From assembly GCF_003863335.1 (NCBI RefSeq), contig NZ_RRAZ01000016.1:1378-65377 (forward strand): a stretch of DNA of 64,000 nucleotides, read 5' to 3'. Position numbers and translations under genes: made by a program. Positions 8,127 to 17,126 of the stretch are shown piece after piece (position 1 is the stretch's first letter; every line of letters starts with the position of its first letter). Source of the stretch: Falsigemmobacter faecalis (lineage in GTDB: Bacteria; Pseudomonadota; Alphaproteobacteria; Rhodobacterales; Rhodobacteraceae). Below the pieces are notes generated by a model. The model saw only the letters and a program-made list of their open reading frames with translations, ran no database searches and was not told where the DNA came from.

Positions 8127-9316
8127 TGCAAGCGACGCGGCGCTGGCCGGTTATTTCTGCCCTTGGCATCGTGCAAATCTTCGCATGGGGCAGCAGCTAC
8201 TACCTGATGGCGGTGCTGGCTGCGCCTATCGTGACAGAGACCGGATGGCCTTTGCCTTGGGTGGTCGGCGCGATATCGGTGGCACTGGCCTGCGCTGGAC
8301 TGGCATCGCCACAGGTCGGCAATGGCATTGCACGCTTTGGCGGACGGCCTGTGCTGGCGATCGGATCTGCGCTTCTGGCATCGGGCCTTGCCGTGATTGC
8401 AGCCGCACCGAACCTTCCTGCCTTCTACATAGGCTGGTGTATCATAGGCTTAGGGATGAGCGCAGGCCTTTACGACCCAGCTTTTGCCACGCTGGGTCGG
8501 CTTTATAAGGAGAACGCTCGCAGTGCCATCACAGCGCTGACCCTGTGGGGCGGCTTTGCCAGCACCGTCTGCTGGCCGCTGTCGTCCTGGCTTTTGGAAC
8601 AGATGGGCTGGCGCGGCACGGCGATCACCTATGCTGCTATCCACCTGTTAATTTGCCTGCCCTTAGTCCTCCGCTTGATCCCGAAAGAGCCACCGCTCCA
8701 GCCGGAGGCGGCCCCAGGCGAGACAGGTTCTTTTCTACTGCTCGGCCATGAGAGGATGGTGTTTCTGCTCATGGCCGCAATCCTCGTCATTGCCGGGCTT
8801 TCGGTCACGCTCATCTCTGTTTACCTGCTGGCGCTGCTTCAGGCGCAGGGTCTCTCTCTTTCTGAAGCAGTTGCCCTAGGCACTCTGCTGGGACCGGCGC
8901 AGGTCGCGGCACGTATCGTTGAGATGGCAGGCCGCGGAAGGCACCACCCGATCTGGGCGCTGGTTGTCGCCACGGGCTGCGTTGCCATCGGCCTTTTGCT
9001 CTTGGCACTCGATATGGATGTGCCTGGCCTCGCCGTGATCCTTTATGGTGCGGGCAATGGCGTCTTTTCGATTGCCCGCGGTTCCCTGCCTTTGGCTCTG
9101 TTCGGGCGGGATCGCTACCCGGTGGCGATGGGCCGTTTGGCGCGCCCATCGCTTCTGGCCCAAGCCGCCGCGCCCCTGCTGGGTGGGGTGCTTATGTCCG
9201 GTCTGGGTGAGGGGAAGACTTTGATGATCGTGGCCTGCCTCGGCTTGGTAAACCTTGCGCTGGCGGTGGCAATGTGGGGCATGATCCGGAAAGACACGGA
9301 TCGCTCAGCCACCTGA
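8126..9316 (+). CDS. MFS transporter of the arsenic operon (ArsK/ArsJ-like candidate)
   Basis: A 396-residue major facilitator with twelve predicted hydrophobic segments. The loop after the second segment is FGGRPVLAIG, where the family usually has a GxxxDRxGRR-like pattern. It starts within the arsH stop (TGATG) and so belongs to the arsenic operon. MFS proteins in such operons include ArsK (trivalent arsenicals) and ArsJ (1-arseno-3-phosphoglycerate). No GAPDH-like gene is adjacent, which argues against ArsJ. The substrate is inferred from context only. Confidence 0.75.
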   Translation: MQATRRWPVISALGIVQIFAWGSSYYLMAVLAAPIVTETGWPLPWVVGAISVALACAGLASPQVGNGIARFGGRPVLAIGSALLASGLAVIAAAPNLPAFYIGWCIIGLGMSAGLYDPAFATLGRLYKENARSAITALTLWGGFASTVCWPLSSWLLEQMGWRGTAITYAAIHLLICLPLVLRLIPKEPPLQPEAAPGETGSFLLLGHERMVFLLMAAILVIAGLSVTLISVYLLALLQAQGLSLSEAVALGTLLGPAQVAARIVEMAGRGRHHPIWALVVATGCVAIGLLLLALDMDVPGLAVILYGAGNGVFSIARGSLPLALFGRDRYPVAMGRLARPSLLAQAAAPLLGGVLMSGLGEGKTLMIVACLGLVNLALAVAMWGMIRKDTDRSAT

Positions 9317-9454
9317 AGGCTCAAGTGCGGATGTTCGCCTGAGCCGATATCTGACAGTAAAACCATTGCAATTCTATAAGATCACTTGCGCCGGATACGC
9401 CTGCTTTCAAGGCACGCGCGTCCTTTTGAAGAAACTAAACCGCGAGACGCATCC

Positions 9455-10663
9455 GTGACAAAACCATCCCACAAAGCAGGCACCGCAGGCACGCCCTCTG
9501 AGGTTTTCGGTGTGTTTCTGAAGCTGGGGCTGACGTCCTTTGGCGGCCCCGTCGCGCATCTTGGGTATTTTCGGGATGAACTGGTCACGCGCAGGGGCTG
9601 GCTGTCGGATGCCGCTTACGCAGACCTTGTGGCCCTGTGCCAGTTCCTGCCGGGGCCTGCCTCGTCGCAGGTGGGCTTTGCTTTGGGCATGATGCGGGCC
9701 GGATGGCTTGGGGCGCTTGCCGCCTTTGTTGCCTTCACGCTGCCCTCTGCGCTGATCCTGCTGGCCTTTGCGCTTGGCGCTGCCACCATGTCGGGCCCGA
9801 TCGGCAGCGGCGCGCTGCATGGATTGAAGGTTGTGGCCGTGGCGATTGTGGCGCAGGCGGTTTTGGGCATGGCACGCAGCCTTTGCCCCGACCGGGCGCG
9901 CGCAACCATCGCCGTCATTGCCGTTGCCATGCTGGCCTTTTTGCCAATGGCGGTGGGCATGGTGGGCGCAATCCTTATGGGGGCGGTCGCCGGGCTGATG
10001 GTGGGTCGCGGATCGGGCAGCCCTGTGGGCGGCCATATGCCGTTGCCGGTGACCAAAACCCACGCAGGCATCGCGCTGGCCGCATTCGCGGGCCTGTTGC
10101 TGGGCCTGCCGCTGCTGGCAGGCCTGTCGCAAGGGTGGGCGGTCGCGGACAGCTTTTACCGGGCCGGATCCCTAGTGTTCGGCGGCGGACATGTTGTGCT
10201 GCCCCTTTTGCAAGCCGAGGTCGTGACGACAGGCTGGGTAACGCCTGATCAGTTTCTGGCGGGCTATGGCGCGGCGCAGGCCATGCCTGGGCCTTTGTTC
10301 ACCTTTGCAGCCTATCTTGGGGCTGCTCATGGGCCTGCTCCCAATGGTGTTTTGGGTGCGACCCTCGCATTGCTGGCGCTGTTCTTGCCCGGCTTTTTGC
10401 TGCTGATTGGCGCGCTTCCGTTTTGGGAGGGGCTTCGGGCGCGGCCTGTGGCGCAGTCCGCGATGCAGGGGGCGAACGCTGCCGTTGTTGGCATTCTGGG
10501 GGCCGCGCTTTATTCGCCGGTCTTCATCAGCGCCATTGGCAATATGGGGGACCTGACCCTTGCGCTGACATGCTTCGTCGCGCTGGTGGCATGGAAAGCC
10601 GCGCCTTGGCTGGTTGTGATGATCGCGGCACTCGGAGGCATAGGGCTAACCCTGCTGTCTTAA
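9455..10663 (+). CDS. chrA: ChrA chromate efflux transporter
   Basis: A roughly 400-residue membrane protein of the CHR superfamily with two homologous halves. The first half has FGGPVAHLGYFRDELV, QFLPGPASSQVGF and a long run of helices. The second repeats the pattern as FGGGHVVLPLLQ and QAMPGPLFTFAAYLG. ChrA exports chromate and lowers its toxicity. A GTG at 9455 is the likely start because the TTG-initiated frame from 9386 adds a polar extension unlike the family. It lies 138 bases after the arsenic operon with its own upstream gap, so separate transcription is possible. Confidence 0.9.
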   Translation: MTKPSHKAGTAGTPSEVFGVFLKLGLTSFGGPVAHLGYFRDELVTRRGWLSDAAYADLVALCQFLPGPASSQVGFALGMMRAGWLGALAAFVAFTLPSALILLAFALGAATMSGPIGSGALHGLKVVAVAIVAQAVLGMARSLCPDRARATIAVIAVAMLAFLPMAVGMVGAILMGAVAGLMVGRGSGSPVGGHMPLPVTKTHAGIALAAFAGLLLGLPLLAGLSQGWAVADSFYRAGSLVFGGGHVVLPLLQAEVVTTGWVTPDQFLAGYGAAQAMPGPLFTFAAYLGAAHGPAPNGVLGATLALLALFLPGFLLLIGALPFWEGLRARPVAQSAMQGANAAVVGILGAALYSPVFISAIGNMGDLTLALTCFVALVAWKAAPWLVVMIAALGGIGLTLLS

Positions 10664-10796
10664 CTGTCATTGGCAGCTTTGGGCAGTAGCGGTAATGCAG
10701 GTGCTGTCCTGAGCAGTCAGAGAAAGCCTGTTTTCATGCAATGTTTCAACTTCCTTCAAAGCCAAAGTCATCCGCGGGCGTTGCTCCTCGTGCAGC

Positions 10797-10938
10797 TCCA
10801 AGGCTGTCGAATATGCCACTCTGGAATGGGTTGACCGGTTCCCCATTCCACCTGCTTGAGCCAATCAGGAACATCCCGCCCCCAAAGGCCGAGACCAACT
10901 TCTACGCAACTCTGAAAACTGTGCCAATCGCCGCGTAA
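10797..10938 (+). pseudogene. IS3-family OrfB C-terminal remnant, frameshifted
   Basis: Two frames on the plus strand together read the end of an IS3-family integrase: EYATLEWVDRF from about 10809, then after a shift LLEPIRNIPPPKAETNFY to the stop at 10936-10938. This is the usual tail of OrfB. The rest of the element is gone. The remaining bases of the 10,664-10,999 gap hold nothing else that could be recognised. Confidence 0.75.
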
Positions 10939-10999
10939 CGAAACAAAATCAGCCTCCCGGAATCCCAACAAGGTTTAGCTGAAATTTCGAATAGTCACG

Positions 11000-11572
11000 T
11001 CAGAGCAAAAGGACCTGTGTTCCAACTTGTGCTACGGCAAATAGCTCCGCCACCTGCTCATTATAGAGCCCGACGCATCCATCTGACGAACGCCGCCCGA
11101 TTTTGCGCGTATCATGTGTGCCATGGATCAGATAAGCGGGCCAGGAAAGATACATAGCATGCGTCCCAAGTGGGTTTTCTGGCCCCGGCGGGACGTGAGA
11201 GGGTAATGATGGATCACGGCGACGCATATCCGGCGTCGGCGTCCATGTCGGGCCAACACGTTTACGAACGATTTCGGTTCTTCCGCGTTTTGTCAGCTCG
11301 TCGCTGATCGGGACCGACGTAGGGAAAAGTCGATAGGCTGATTCATCTGCCGACCAAAAATGCAAAGCGCGCGATTGCAGGTCGGCGATGATAACGCCCT
11401 TCCCAAGGCTTTCAAAATGGTCCTGCCAGCGCAGCGTGCGAAAGCCAGAAGTATTTGAGCGTCGCAAGAAAGGCTGAGGGGGGACTTCAGCCGCAGTCCT
11501 GATGGGTAGAACAAGTCCTGCCGTTGTCGCGGACAGTGCCAGAAGACTGGCTCTACGCGTAAGTTTCAACAT
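11000..11572 (-). CDS. L,D-transpeptidase (YkuD fold), exported
   Basis: A 190-residue protein with an N-terminal twin-arginine-like signal (KLTRRASLLALS followed by a hydrophobic run). A YkuD catalytic domain ends in HGTHDTRKIGRRSSDGCVGLYN-type sequence: the invariant His and the SDGC catalytic Cys are present near 150-170. Such enzymes cross-link peptidoglycan by 3-3 bonds or attach proteins to it in the periplasm. The ATG at 11572 is preferred over 11584 because it begins the signal. Two CTTAAG-type 11-base direct repeats lie upstream, matching those before the dsbA-like and dsbD genes, so control by the nearby response regulator is likely. Confidence 0.88.
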   Translation of the reverse strand: MLKLTRRASLLALSATTAGLVLPIRTAAEVPPQPFLRRSNTSGFRTLRWQDHFESLGKGVIIADLQSRALHFWSADESAYRLFPTSVPISDELTKRGRTEIVRKRVGPTWTPTPDMRRRDPSLPSHVPPGPENPLGTHAMYLSWPAYLIHGTHDTRKIGRRSSDGCVGLYNEQVAELFAVAQVGTQVLLL

Positions 11573-11613
11573 GCCCACCTCCATTTCAGATGGGCGAATG
11601 CTAGCTGATTGTC

Positions 11614-11630
11614 CTTAACTCAAACTTAAG
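11614..11630. promoter_or_regulatory. PmrA-like box CTTAAC-N5-CTTAAG upstream of the L,D-transpeptidase
   Basis: Two hexamers spaced 11 bases start-to-start, 42-58 bases upstream of the start at 11572. The arrangement is the same as at 15115-15131 and 19725-19741. Such direct repeats are typical targets of OmpR-family PmrA/QseB-type regulators. Confidence 0.55.
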
Positions 11631-11658
11631 GATCACCCGGAAACACTCCGTAGAAATG

Positions 11659-11675
11659 CTTAAGGCTCGCTTAGC
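11659..11675. promoter_or_regulatory. Second, weaker PmrA-like box CTTAAG-N5-CTTAGC
   Basis: Lies 45 bases beyond the first box (four helical turns). The spacing is the same, with two mismatches in the second hexamer. It could be an auxiliary site for the same regulator. Confidence 0.35.
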
Positions 11676-11689
11676 AACTCTATCTTTCA

Positions 11690-12322
11690 CATCCCCCACA
11701 TGGGACTGATTTTTGATGGTTCTTGCGCAGAGCTTTTGCATAGTGACCAGCCTCCTGTCGGCGACGGTGCTGATGAAGCTGTGCGGTTTTCCGGCCTTGC
11801 GGAGGCGATCTGCTAAGGATTTCAGCCCAGCTTGTGATGTGCCGTGACCAGGGCCGTTTGGAACATCACCTTCCGCAAAGCACGGCGATCTCCTGAGATG
11901 GCCCGTTTCCCGCGAATGGCTCCACTGACGTGCGCGCCCCGGGTCAATCCGGTGAGTGCGGCAGCCTGTTTGCCGGTAATGCTGCCGTGCCGGAACATTT
12001 CTGCAGTCATCGCCGTGCTCGCAACCAGGACTATCTCTGGGATAGAGCGGCGAACTCGGGCAGGCTCCGATAGGCGTTTATCACTCGCAATGCAGCCGGT
12101 AATGCGACCTTCCAGCTTCTTGATCAGGCTGTCGATCCGTTGTTTCAACTCGGTGTCGACATCCTCGAACATCCAGGCAGTGCCCAGTCTGATGCCACTG
12201 ACTTGGGCCAGCAGCCTTCTGCGCATCTCGACCAACTGCGCTCTCCTGGTCTTCAAAGTTCCAATAAGACGCAGCTTTTCGGGTGAAGGACCCCGGCCTG
12301 CCGCTACCCTGAAGGCGAACAA
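11690..12322 (-). pseudogene. IS110-family transposase C-terminal remnant, frameshifted
   Basis: The minus strand from 12322 reads the C-terminal (Transposase_20) half of an IS110 transposase. It has a coiled segment followed by SIPEIVLVASTAMTAEM, TGKQAAALTGL and GKRAISGDRRALRK. The frame stops at 11822, but the family sequence continues in another frame as LADRLRKAGKPH to about 11690, so there is a frameshift. The N-terminal RuvC-like catalytic domain is missing. The element is dead. Confidence 0.85.
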
Positions 12323-12414
12323 GCGTGCTCACGCCCTAAGGATCAGGCGCCGCCGCACCTCACTGACTTTGGCTGTGAAGGGGCAAGTTTGACAGAACGC
12401 GGTTAGACAAGGGT

Positions 12415-13021
12415 CAGGACCCGTTGATCATCCGCTCGAGGCATGATTCAGGCTCCGCGAAGAGACTAACTGATGAGCAACCTTCTCTGGCTGACGGACC
12501 CGCAGATGGCGCGGCTCCGGCTCTTCCTCCCCAAGAAACACCCCACGCCGCGCGCGAATGACCGACGGGTGCACCGCACAGCGTCTAGCTTGCTGTCGAA
12601 AAATGGCGACCCCGTTCCAAAGATCCCGTCTGATCGGTCGGATTAACGACGGTATTAACACCACGCTGCACACCGTCGCCGGTGCGCATGGACGCCCGAG
12701 CCGCAGCGCTTCTGAGCAGCCCGCCTTCTGCGGGCTGGCTACTGGCCGATCTGGGTTATAATGCCGACCGGTTCAGGGAAGAATTGAAAGACAAGTGGAT
12801 AGATCCCTACATTCCTGAGCGGAAGCCTCGTGCTAAGCCCACCAGGAACGACAACTGCCGTTACAAATGCCGCAACCGGATCGAGATCACGTTCGGCCGC
12901 TTGAAGGTCTGGCGTAGGATCGCCAACTGATACGACAGATGCGCGAGGTCTTCATTTCGGTCATTGCCCTGGCCGCAACCGTCTTCTTCCGACGATGGCG
13001 CCAGAATGTTTCCTGGCCCCA
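12415..13021 (+). pseudogene. IS5-family (IS427-like) remnant, copy 1
   Basis: From 12473 the plus strand reads the N-terminus of an IS427-like transposase (SNLLWLTDPQMARLRLFLP). An internal deletion follows. It resumes with the C-terminal GYNADRFREELKDK and YKCRNRIEITFGRLKVWRR, ending in a broken frame. The left boundary carries CAGGACCCGTTGAT and the right CCTGGCCCC, degenerate versions of the ends seen in the two other copies at 22.97 and 29.8 kb. It is not functional. Confidence 0.85.
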
Positions 13022-13040
13022 TGGAGTCAGACGATACGCG

Positions 13041-14414
13041 CTACTGAAATCTCAGCGGTAATGCCAGTCTGGCCTCTTCGCCTCCGTCCGCGCGTGGCGC
13101 GAGGGTGAGAGAGCCGCCCAGGCGTAGTGCCGTAGCCTCGACGATCGAGAGGCCAAGGCCAGACCCTGTGCCGCTTTTGGGCCGTCCGCCGCGGAAGAAC
13201 CGCTCGGTGATCTTGGGCCGGTCCTCATCGGGAATGCCGGGCCCGCGGTCGGCCACGCAGAGGAGGAGGGCGTCATCCTTTACGGCTGCCGTTAAGACCA
13301 CTTCCTCACCCTCAGGGCTTGCCTGAAGCGCGTTCTCGACCAGATTGCGCAGGGCGGGCGCCAGCAGGGACCCGACACAGGCCATCTCGGTTTCTGACTG
13401 AAGCTCGAGCCTGAGTGTAATCCCTCGCAAGGCCGCCATATCTCTCAGATCCCGCAGCACATCTTTCACGATGGAGCCAAGCTTAGGACATGGCCCGGTC
13501 GGCTGCTCACTGGCCTCTGCTGCTGTCAGGTCCAGAAGCTGGCGTGCCAGCCGGTCGGTGCGTTCAACACCGCGAAGTATCTGGCGCAGGGCATGAGCAC
13601 GCGTTTCTTCGTCCGGCGCCATTTTTGCGATCTGCGCTTGTGTTTTCAGCCCCGCAAGCGGCGTTTTCAGCTCATGCGCGGCAAAGGCGGTAAAGTCCTG
13701 TTCGCGTTCGCGCTGCCCCTCAACCCGGGCAAAAAGTCCGTTCAGGGCACCGATCATCGGGCTGAGTTCCCGCGGCACCCATTTGGTAGGAAGGGGTCGA
13801 AGGTCCTGCGCGCTGCGTGCTCGCAGCAGACGGGCAAACTCCGACAAAGGCTGCAGCCCGCGGCCGACGCCCAGCCAGATCAGCAGCGCGAGCGCAGGCA
13901 GGATCAGCAGGGCCGGGGCCAGAAGTCCCATAACCACCCCGCTCACCAGCCCGTCGCGCATTGCCAGCGCATCTCCCACCATCACCCGAATGCCAAGCGC
14001 TTCATCGACATAGGTATAAACGCGCCATTGCTGTGGGCCCGTCTCTGTCCGGATCTCTCTTTGCGAAAAGCCCGAAGCGGCCTCTGCGGCCAGAGGCTCC
14101 GAGGGTGCCCCCGCGCTTTCGCTTTTCAAACTGCCGTCCAGTCCCCAGACCTGACAGACAAGCTGGCGCGAAAACAGCGGCTCATCGGGGCCGAGAACAC
14201 CCGCCACACCCGCCTGCGGGTCATGGACCGCACCGGGCAGGCCCTGCCGCCCGATGAGCGAGGCAACCATGCGGGCGCTTTCCTCAAGCCGGCGATCAAG
14301 CACATGGCTGACCTCCTGGCGGGTGGAATACTGAATCCAGATCACTGCCGAAAGCCAGACCATGCCGGTCGCGGCCAGCAAAGCGATGAAAAGACGCCGC
14401 CGGATTGAGATCAT
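13041..14414 (-). CDS. Sensor histidine kinase of a PmrB/QseC-like two-component system
   Basis: A 457-residue inner-membrane kinase. TM1 is at about 8-28 and a periplasmic sensor segment with one Cys (C88) spans about 30-155. TM2 lies at 157-185, followed by a HAMP-like stretch. The dimerisation helix carries the phospho-acceptor H248 (AAHELKTPLAGL). The ATPase domain has N (RNLVENALQASPEG), G1 (DRGPGIPDED) and G2 (GTGSGLGLSI) boxes. Its start overlaps the response regulator stop by four bases. The signal is not evident. The surrounding thiol-redox and cell-wall genes suggest a periplasmic envelope or metal stress. Confidence 0.9.
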   Translation of the reverse strand: MISIRRRLFIALLAATGMVWLSAVIWIQYSTRQEVSHVLDRRLEESARMVASLIGRQGLPGAVHDPQAGVAGVLGPDEPLFSRQLVCQVWGLDGSLKSESAGAPSEPLAAEAASGFSQREIRTETGPQQWRVYTYVDEALGIRVMVGDALAMRDGLVSGVVMGLLAPALLILPALALLIWLGVGRGLQPLSEFARLLRARSAQDLRPLPTKWVPRELSPMIGALNGLFARVEGQREREQDFTAFAAHELKTPLAGLKTQAQIAKMAPDEETRAHALRQILRGVERTDRLARQLLDLTAAEASEQPTGPCPKLGSIVKDVLRDLRDMAALRGITLRLELQSETEMACVGSLLAPALRNLVENALQASPEGEEVVLTAAVKDDALLLCVADRGPGIPDEDRPKITERFFRGGRPKSGTGSGLGLSIVEATALRLGGSLTLAPRADGGEEARLALPLRFQ

Positions 14415-15073
14415 ACCGGATCCGCCAGGCGGTAGCCCGCGCCGCGCAGGGTGCGGATGAACCCTGGTGCAAGGCGGGCGCGGAGTTTATGGATATGGAC
14501 CTCTACGGTGTTGCTTTCGACCTCTTCCTGCCAGCCGTAGAGCCGCTCTTCGAGCTGCGATTTCGACAAGACGACCCCTGGATTTTCCATCAAAGCCTGC
14601 AGGATGGTAAACTCGCGCAGGCCAAACTGCACCGGCCGTCCAAGATATGTGCCCGACATCCGCGCCGGGTCCAGCACCAGACCGTTCCAACGCATCTCAG
14701 GGGCCGCGCGGCCCTGAGCGCGCCTTATCAGCGCGCGCAGCCGCGCTGCCAATTCGCTCAGATCAAAGGGTTTGGCGAGATAATCATCCGCCCCTGCATC
14801 AAGGCCCGCAATTTTCGCGGGCGTCTGATCGCGGGCGGTCAGCACCAGCACCGGCAGGCTGTTCCCGCGCCCGCGCATGTCGCGCAGAAGATCGAGGCCC
14901 GAGCCATCAGGCAGCATCAGATCAAGCACCATGGCCTCAAAACCCGGCTGTGCTAGCGCCTGCCGGGCATCGGCAAGGCTTTCAACCGCTTCGGTCGAAA
15001 ACCCCTGCAGCCGCAGTCCGACCAGCAGGCCGTCGCGCAGCATCTCATCGTCTTCCACTATCAACAATCGCAT
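14411..15073 (-). CDS. OmpR/PmrA-type response regulator
   Basis: A 220-residue regulator. The receiver domain has acidic pocket residues at 8-9, the phosphorylation site D51 (VLDLMLPDGSG) and the LTARD switch segment. It is followed by an OmpR-type winged helix (residues about 125-218, RPVQFGLREFTILQAL...VEVHIHKLRARL). It is transcribed away from the dsbA-like gene. The 100-base gap between them holds a PmrA-like CTTAAG-N5-CTTAAG repeat that could serve both promoters. Similar boxes precede two more loci nearby, so this protein is the likely activator of a small local regulon. Confidence 0.92.
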   Translation of the reverse strand: MRLLIVEDDEMLRDGLLVGLRLQGFSTEAVESLADARQALAQPGFEAMVLDLMLPDGSGLDLLRDMRGRGNSLPVLVLTARDQTPAKIAGLDAGADDYLAKPFDLSELAARLRALIRRAQGRAAPEMRWNGLVLDPARMSGTYLGRPVQFGLREFTILQALMENPGVVLSKSQLEERLYGWQEEVESNTVEVHIHKLRARLAPGFIRTLRGAGYRLADPV

Positions 15074-15114
15074 CCGGGCACCTGTTCTGACGATGAGGCA
15101 TTTCGCGGATCAGC

Positions 15115-15131
15115 CTTAAGCCTGACTTAAG
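15115..15131. promoter_or_regulatory. PmrA-like box CTTAAG-N5-CTTAAG between the response regulator and dsbA-like genes
   Basis: A perfect direct repeat of CTTAAG with an 11-base period, centred about 50 bases from both divergent start codons. It probably binds the adjacent OmpR-family regulator and gives autoregulation plus control of the thiol oxidoreductase. Confidence 0.65.
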
Positions 15132-15174
15132 CCGCAGCCGCAAGACAGAGCCGGATAGATCAGGAGAGTGTGAT

Positions 15175-15777
15175 ATGCTGACACGACGGGCGATGCTGAC
15201 GATGACGGGCGGCTTTTTGCTGTTTCCCACGGCTCTTGCGGCGCAGAGCGAGGATGTGCAGGCGCTGACCCATACCCCCGATCAGCCGGTCCTTGGCAAC
15301 CCGGACGGCGATGTCACGCTGATTGAGTTTTACGACTACCAATGCCCCTTCTGCCGGAAAATCCACGGCGAGGTCACCGATCTGGTGCGCCAGGACGATA
15401 AGATCCGTCTGGTGATGAAAGACTGGCCGATCTTTGGCGAAACTTCGATTTTTGCACATAAAGTGGGGCTCGCGGCGGTGTCGATGGGCAAGTATGAGGC
15501 CGTCCATGACGCGCTGATGAGACTTCCCGGACGGCGGCTGGAGGAGGCCGATATTGCCCGCGCCGCCAAATCCGTGGGCGTTGATGCCGAAGCTGCCGCC
15601 GCGCTTTTTGACAGGCAGGCCGACCGCTGGATGCCGCTGATCTGGCGCAATGAGCAGCAGGCGCAGCAGTTGGGGCTCCAGGGCACCCCGGCCTTCATGG
15701 CGGGCCTTGCGATCTATCCGGGGGCGGCTTCGCTGAGCACCCTGCGTGGGATGGTTCGGGAAGCCCGCAAAGGCTGA
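15175..15777 (+). CDS. DsbA-family periplasmic thiol oxidoreductase (ScsC-like)
   Basis: A 200-residue thioredoxin-fold protein with a signal sequence (MLTRRAMLTMTGGFLLFPTAL, AxA cleavage near 24). The active site is C57-P-F-C60 in FYDYQCPFCRK. A cis-Pro loop is seen at GTPAFMAG near the end, so the fold is complete. It is expected to oxidise or isomerise disulfides in periplasmic proteins. dsbD and a TlpA-like protein follow 4 kb downstream and share the regulatory box, so this resembles an Scs (suppressor of copper sensitivity) set. The persulfide operon is inserted between the two parts. Confidence 0.88.
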   Translation: MLTRRAMLTMTGGFLLFPTALAAQSEDVQALTHTPDQPVLGNPDGDVTLIEFYDYQCPFCRKIHGEVTDLVRQDDKIRLVMKDWPIFGETSIFAHKVGLAAVSMGKYEAVHDALMRLPGRRLEEADIARAAKSVGVDAEAAAALFDRQADRWMPLIWRNEQQAQQLGLQGTPAFMAGLAIYPGAASLSTLRGMVREARKG

Positions 15778-15791
15778 ACCTTCTGCTAAAA

Positions 15792-15804
15792 TTTATAATA
15801 TAAA
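15792..15804. promoter_or_regulatory. AT-rich palindrome TTTATA-A-TATAAA, candidate BigR/SqrR operator
   Basis: A perfect inverted repeat in an unusually AT-rich stretch, 73 bases before the persulfide dioxygenase start. BigR of Xylella/Agrobacterium binds an AT-rich palindrome in the same position before its blh operon. The repressor gene is the second gene of this operon. Confidence 0.5.
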
Positions 15805-15876
15805 AAAGTATTGCATTATTTGTGGAGCGTCCTATCTTCCTCTCAGCAGCGGCGGGAACGCCTGATGGAGAAGATC

Positions 15877-16755
15877 ATGACCCACAAACCCGAAGTGACC
15901 GGCTTTTTCGACAAGCGCACGTTCTCGGTGCAATATGTGGTGGCGGATCCCGCCACCAAACTCTGTGCGATCATCGATCCGGTGCTGGATTTCGACGAAA
16001 AATCGGGCCAGACCGCCACAGTGAATGCCGATACCATTTTGCAGTTTGTGCAGGACCAGGGCCTGACGGTGCAATGGATCCTCGACACCCACCCCCATGC
16101 CGATCACTTCTCGGCGGTCTCATATCTGAAGGCGAAAACCGGCGCGCCGATCGCCATCGGGGAAAAGGTTCGCGATGTGCAAAAGCTCTGGAAGGGCTTT
16201 TACAACTGGCCGGATTTTCCCGTAGACGGCAGCCAGTGGGATAAGCTTTTTGCCGATGGTGAAGCCTTTATGGTCGGTGAGATCCCGGCGCATGTCATGC
16301 TCTCTCCCGGGCATACCCTGGCCTCGGTGACCTATGTGATCGGCGATGCGGCCTTCGTGCATGACACTTTGTTCATGCCCGACAGCGGCACCGCGCGCAC
16401 GGATTTCCCGGGGGGGGCGGCCAAAACCCTGTGGGACAGCATTCAGGCGATCTTTGCGCTGCCAGATGAGACCCGTATTTTCACCGGCCATGACTATCAG
16501 CCCGGTGGCCGTGCGCCGATGTGGGAAAGCACCGTGGCTGAGCAGAAGGCGAAGAACACGCATATGTCAGTCTATAAGACCGAGGCCGAGTTCATCGCTG
16601 CCCGCGAAGCCCGCGATGCCACCCTGCCGATGCCCAAGCTGATCCTGCAGTCGCTGCAGATCAACACCAATGCGGGCCGTCTGCCCGAGCCGGAAAGCAA
16701 CGGGCGTCGCTATCTGAAGATCCCGCTGGATCTTCTGCAGGCACCCTGGGGATAA
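15877..16755 (+). CDS. blh: Persulfide dioxygenase-like metallo-beta-lactamase (Blh/ETHE1 type)
   Basis: A 292-residue MBL-fold enzyme with the THPHADHF metal-binding signature and later His/Asp ligands (SPGHTLAS, VHDTLFMPD, FTGHDYQPGG). Members oxidise glutathione persulfide to sulfite, detoxifying sulfide. The fused DUF442/rhodanese segment of some Blh proteins is absent. The ATG at 15877 is chosen because GGAG lies six bases before it; an in-frame ATG at 15865 is possible. The SqrR-like repressor, two YeeE/YedE proteins and a SulP permease follow on the same strand, which is the classic BigR operon layout. Confidence 0.88.
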   Translation: MTHKPEVTGFFDKRTFSVQYVVADPATKLCAIIDPVLDFDEKSGQTATVNADTILQFVQDQGLTVQWILDTHPHADHFSAVSYLKAKTGAPIAIGEKVRDVQKLWKGFYNWPDFPVDGSQWDKLFADGEAFMVGEIPAHVMLSPGHTLASVTYVIGDAAFVHDTLFMPDSGTARTDFPGGAAKTLWDSIQAIFALPDETRIFTGHDYQPGGRAPMWESTVAEQKAKNTHMSVYKTEAEFIAAREARDATLPMPKLILQSLQINTNAGRLPEPESNGRRYLKIPLDLLQAPWG

Positions 16756-16758
16756 AAG

Positions 16759-17076
16759 ATGAGTGACATCAAGGATGTGGTCCCGGCCATTGCGGCCCTC
16801 GAAGAGCGGGCGGCAGAGGCCACCGCTTTTCTGAAAAAGCTCGCCAATCAGGACCGGCTGATGATCGTCTGCACCCTGATTCAGGGCGAACGCTCTGTGC
16901 GCGAGCTGGAGGAAAGCCTTGGGCTGCGTCAGCCAAGCCTGTCGCAGCAGCTTGGTGAGTTGCGCCAGGCCGGGATGATTGAGGGCCGCAAAGAGGGCCG
17001 TGAAATGTTCTACCGCCTGGCCGATGAGCGCGTCTGCGCACTTGTCGGCACGCTCTACCAGATTTTTTGTAAGTAA
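16759..17076 (+). CDS. bigR: BigR/SqrR-type persulfide-sensing repressor (ArsR family)
   Basis: A 105-residue winged helix (RQPSLSQQLGELRQAGMIEGRKEG). C38 (MIVCTL) and C104 (IFCK) sit where SqrR and BigR have the two cysteines that form a tetrasulfide or disulfide on exposure to persulfide, which releases the DNA. C93 is an extra cysteine. It begins three bases after the dioxygenase stop. It is expected to repress the whole operon through the AT-rich palindrome near 15.8 kb. Confidence 0.9.
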   Translation: MSDIKDVVPAIAALEERAAEATAFLKKLANQDRLMIVCTLIQGERSVRELEESLGLRQPSLSQQLGELRQAGMIEGRKEGREMFYRLADERVCALVGTLYQIFCK

Positions 17077-17126
17077 CGCCCAAAGGCCCCCTCCACTCGG
17101 GGCGGCCAGGCCGGGAAAGGTGTCTT

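Noticed and set aside
8126-9316. Calling the MFS gene ArsJ.
   Set aside because: ArsJ works with a GAPDH that makes arseno-phosphoglycerate, and no such gene is adjacent. The substrate is left open.
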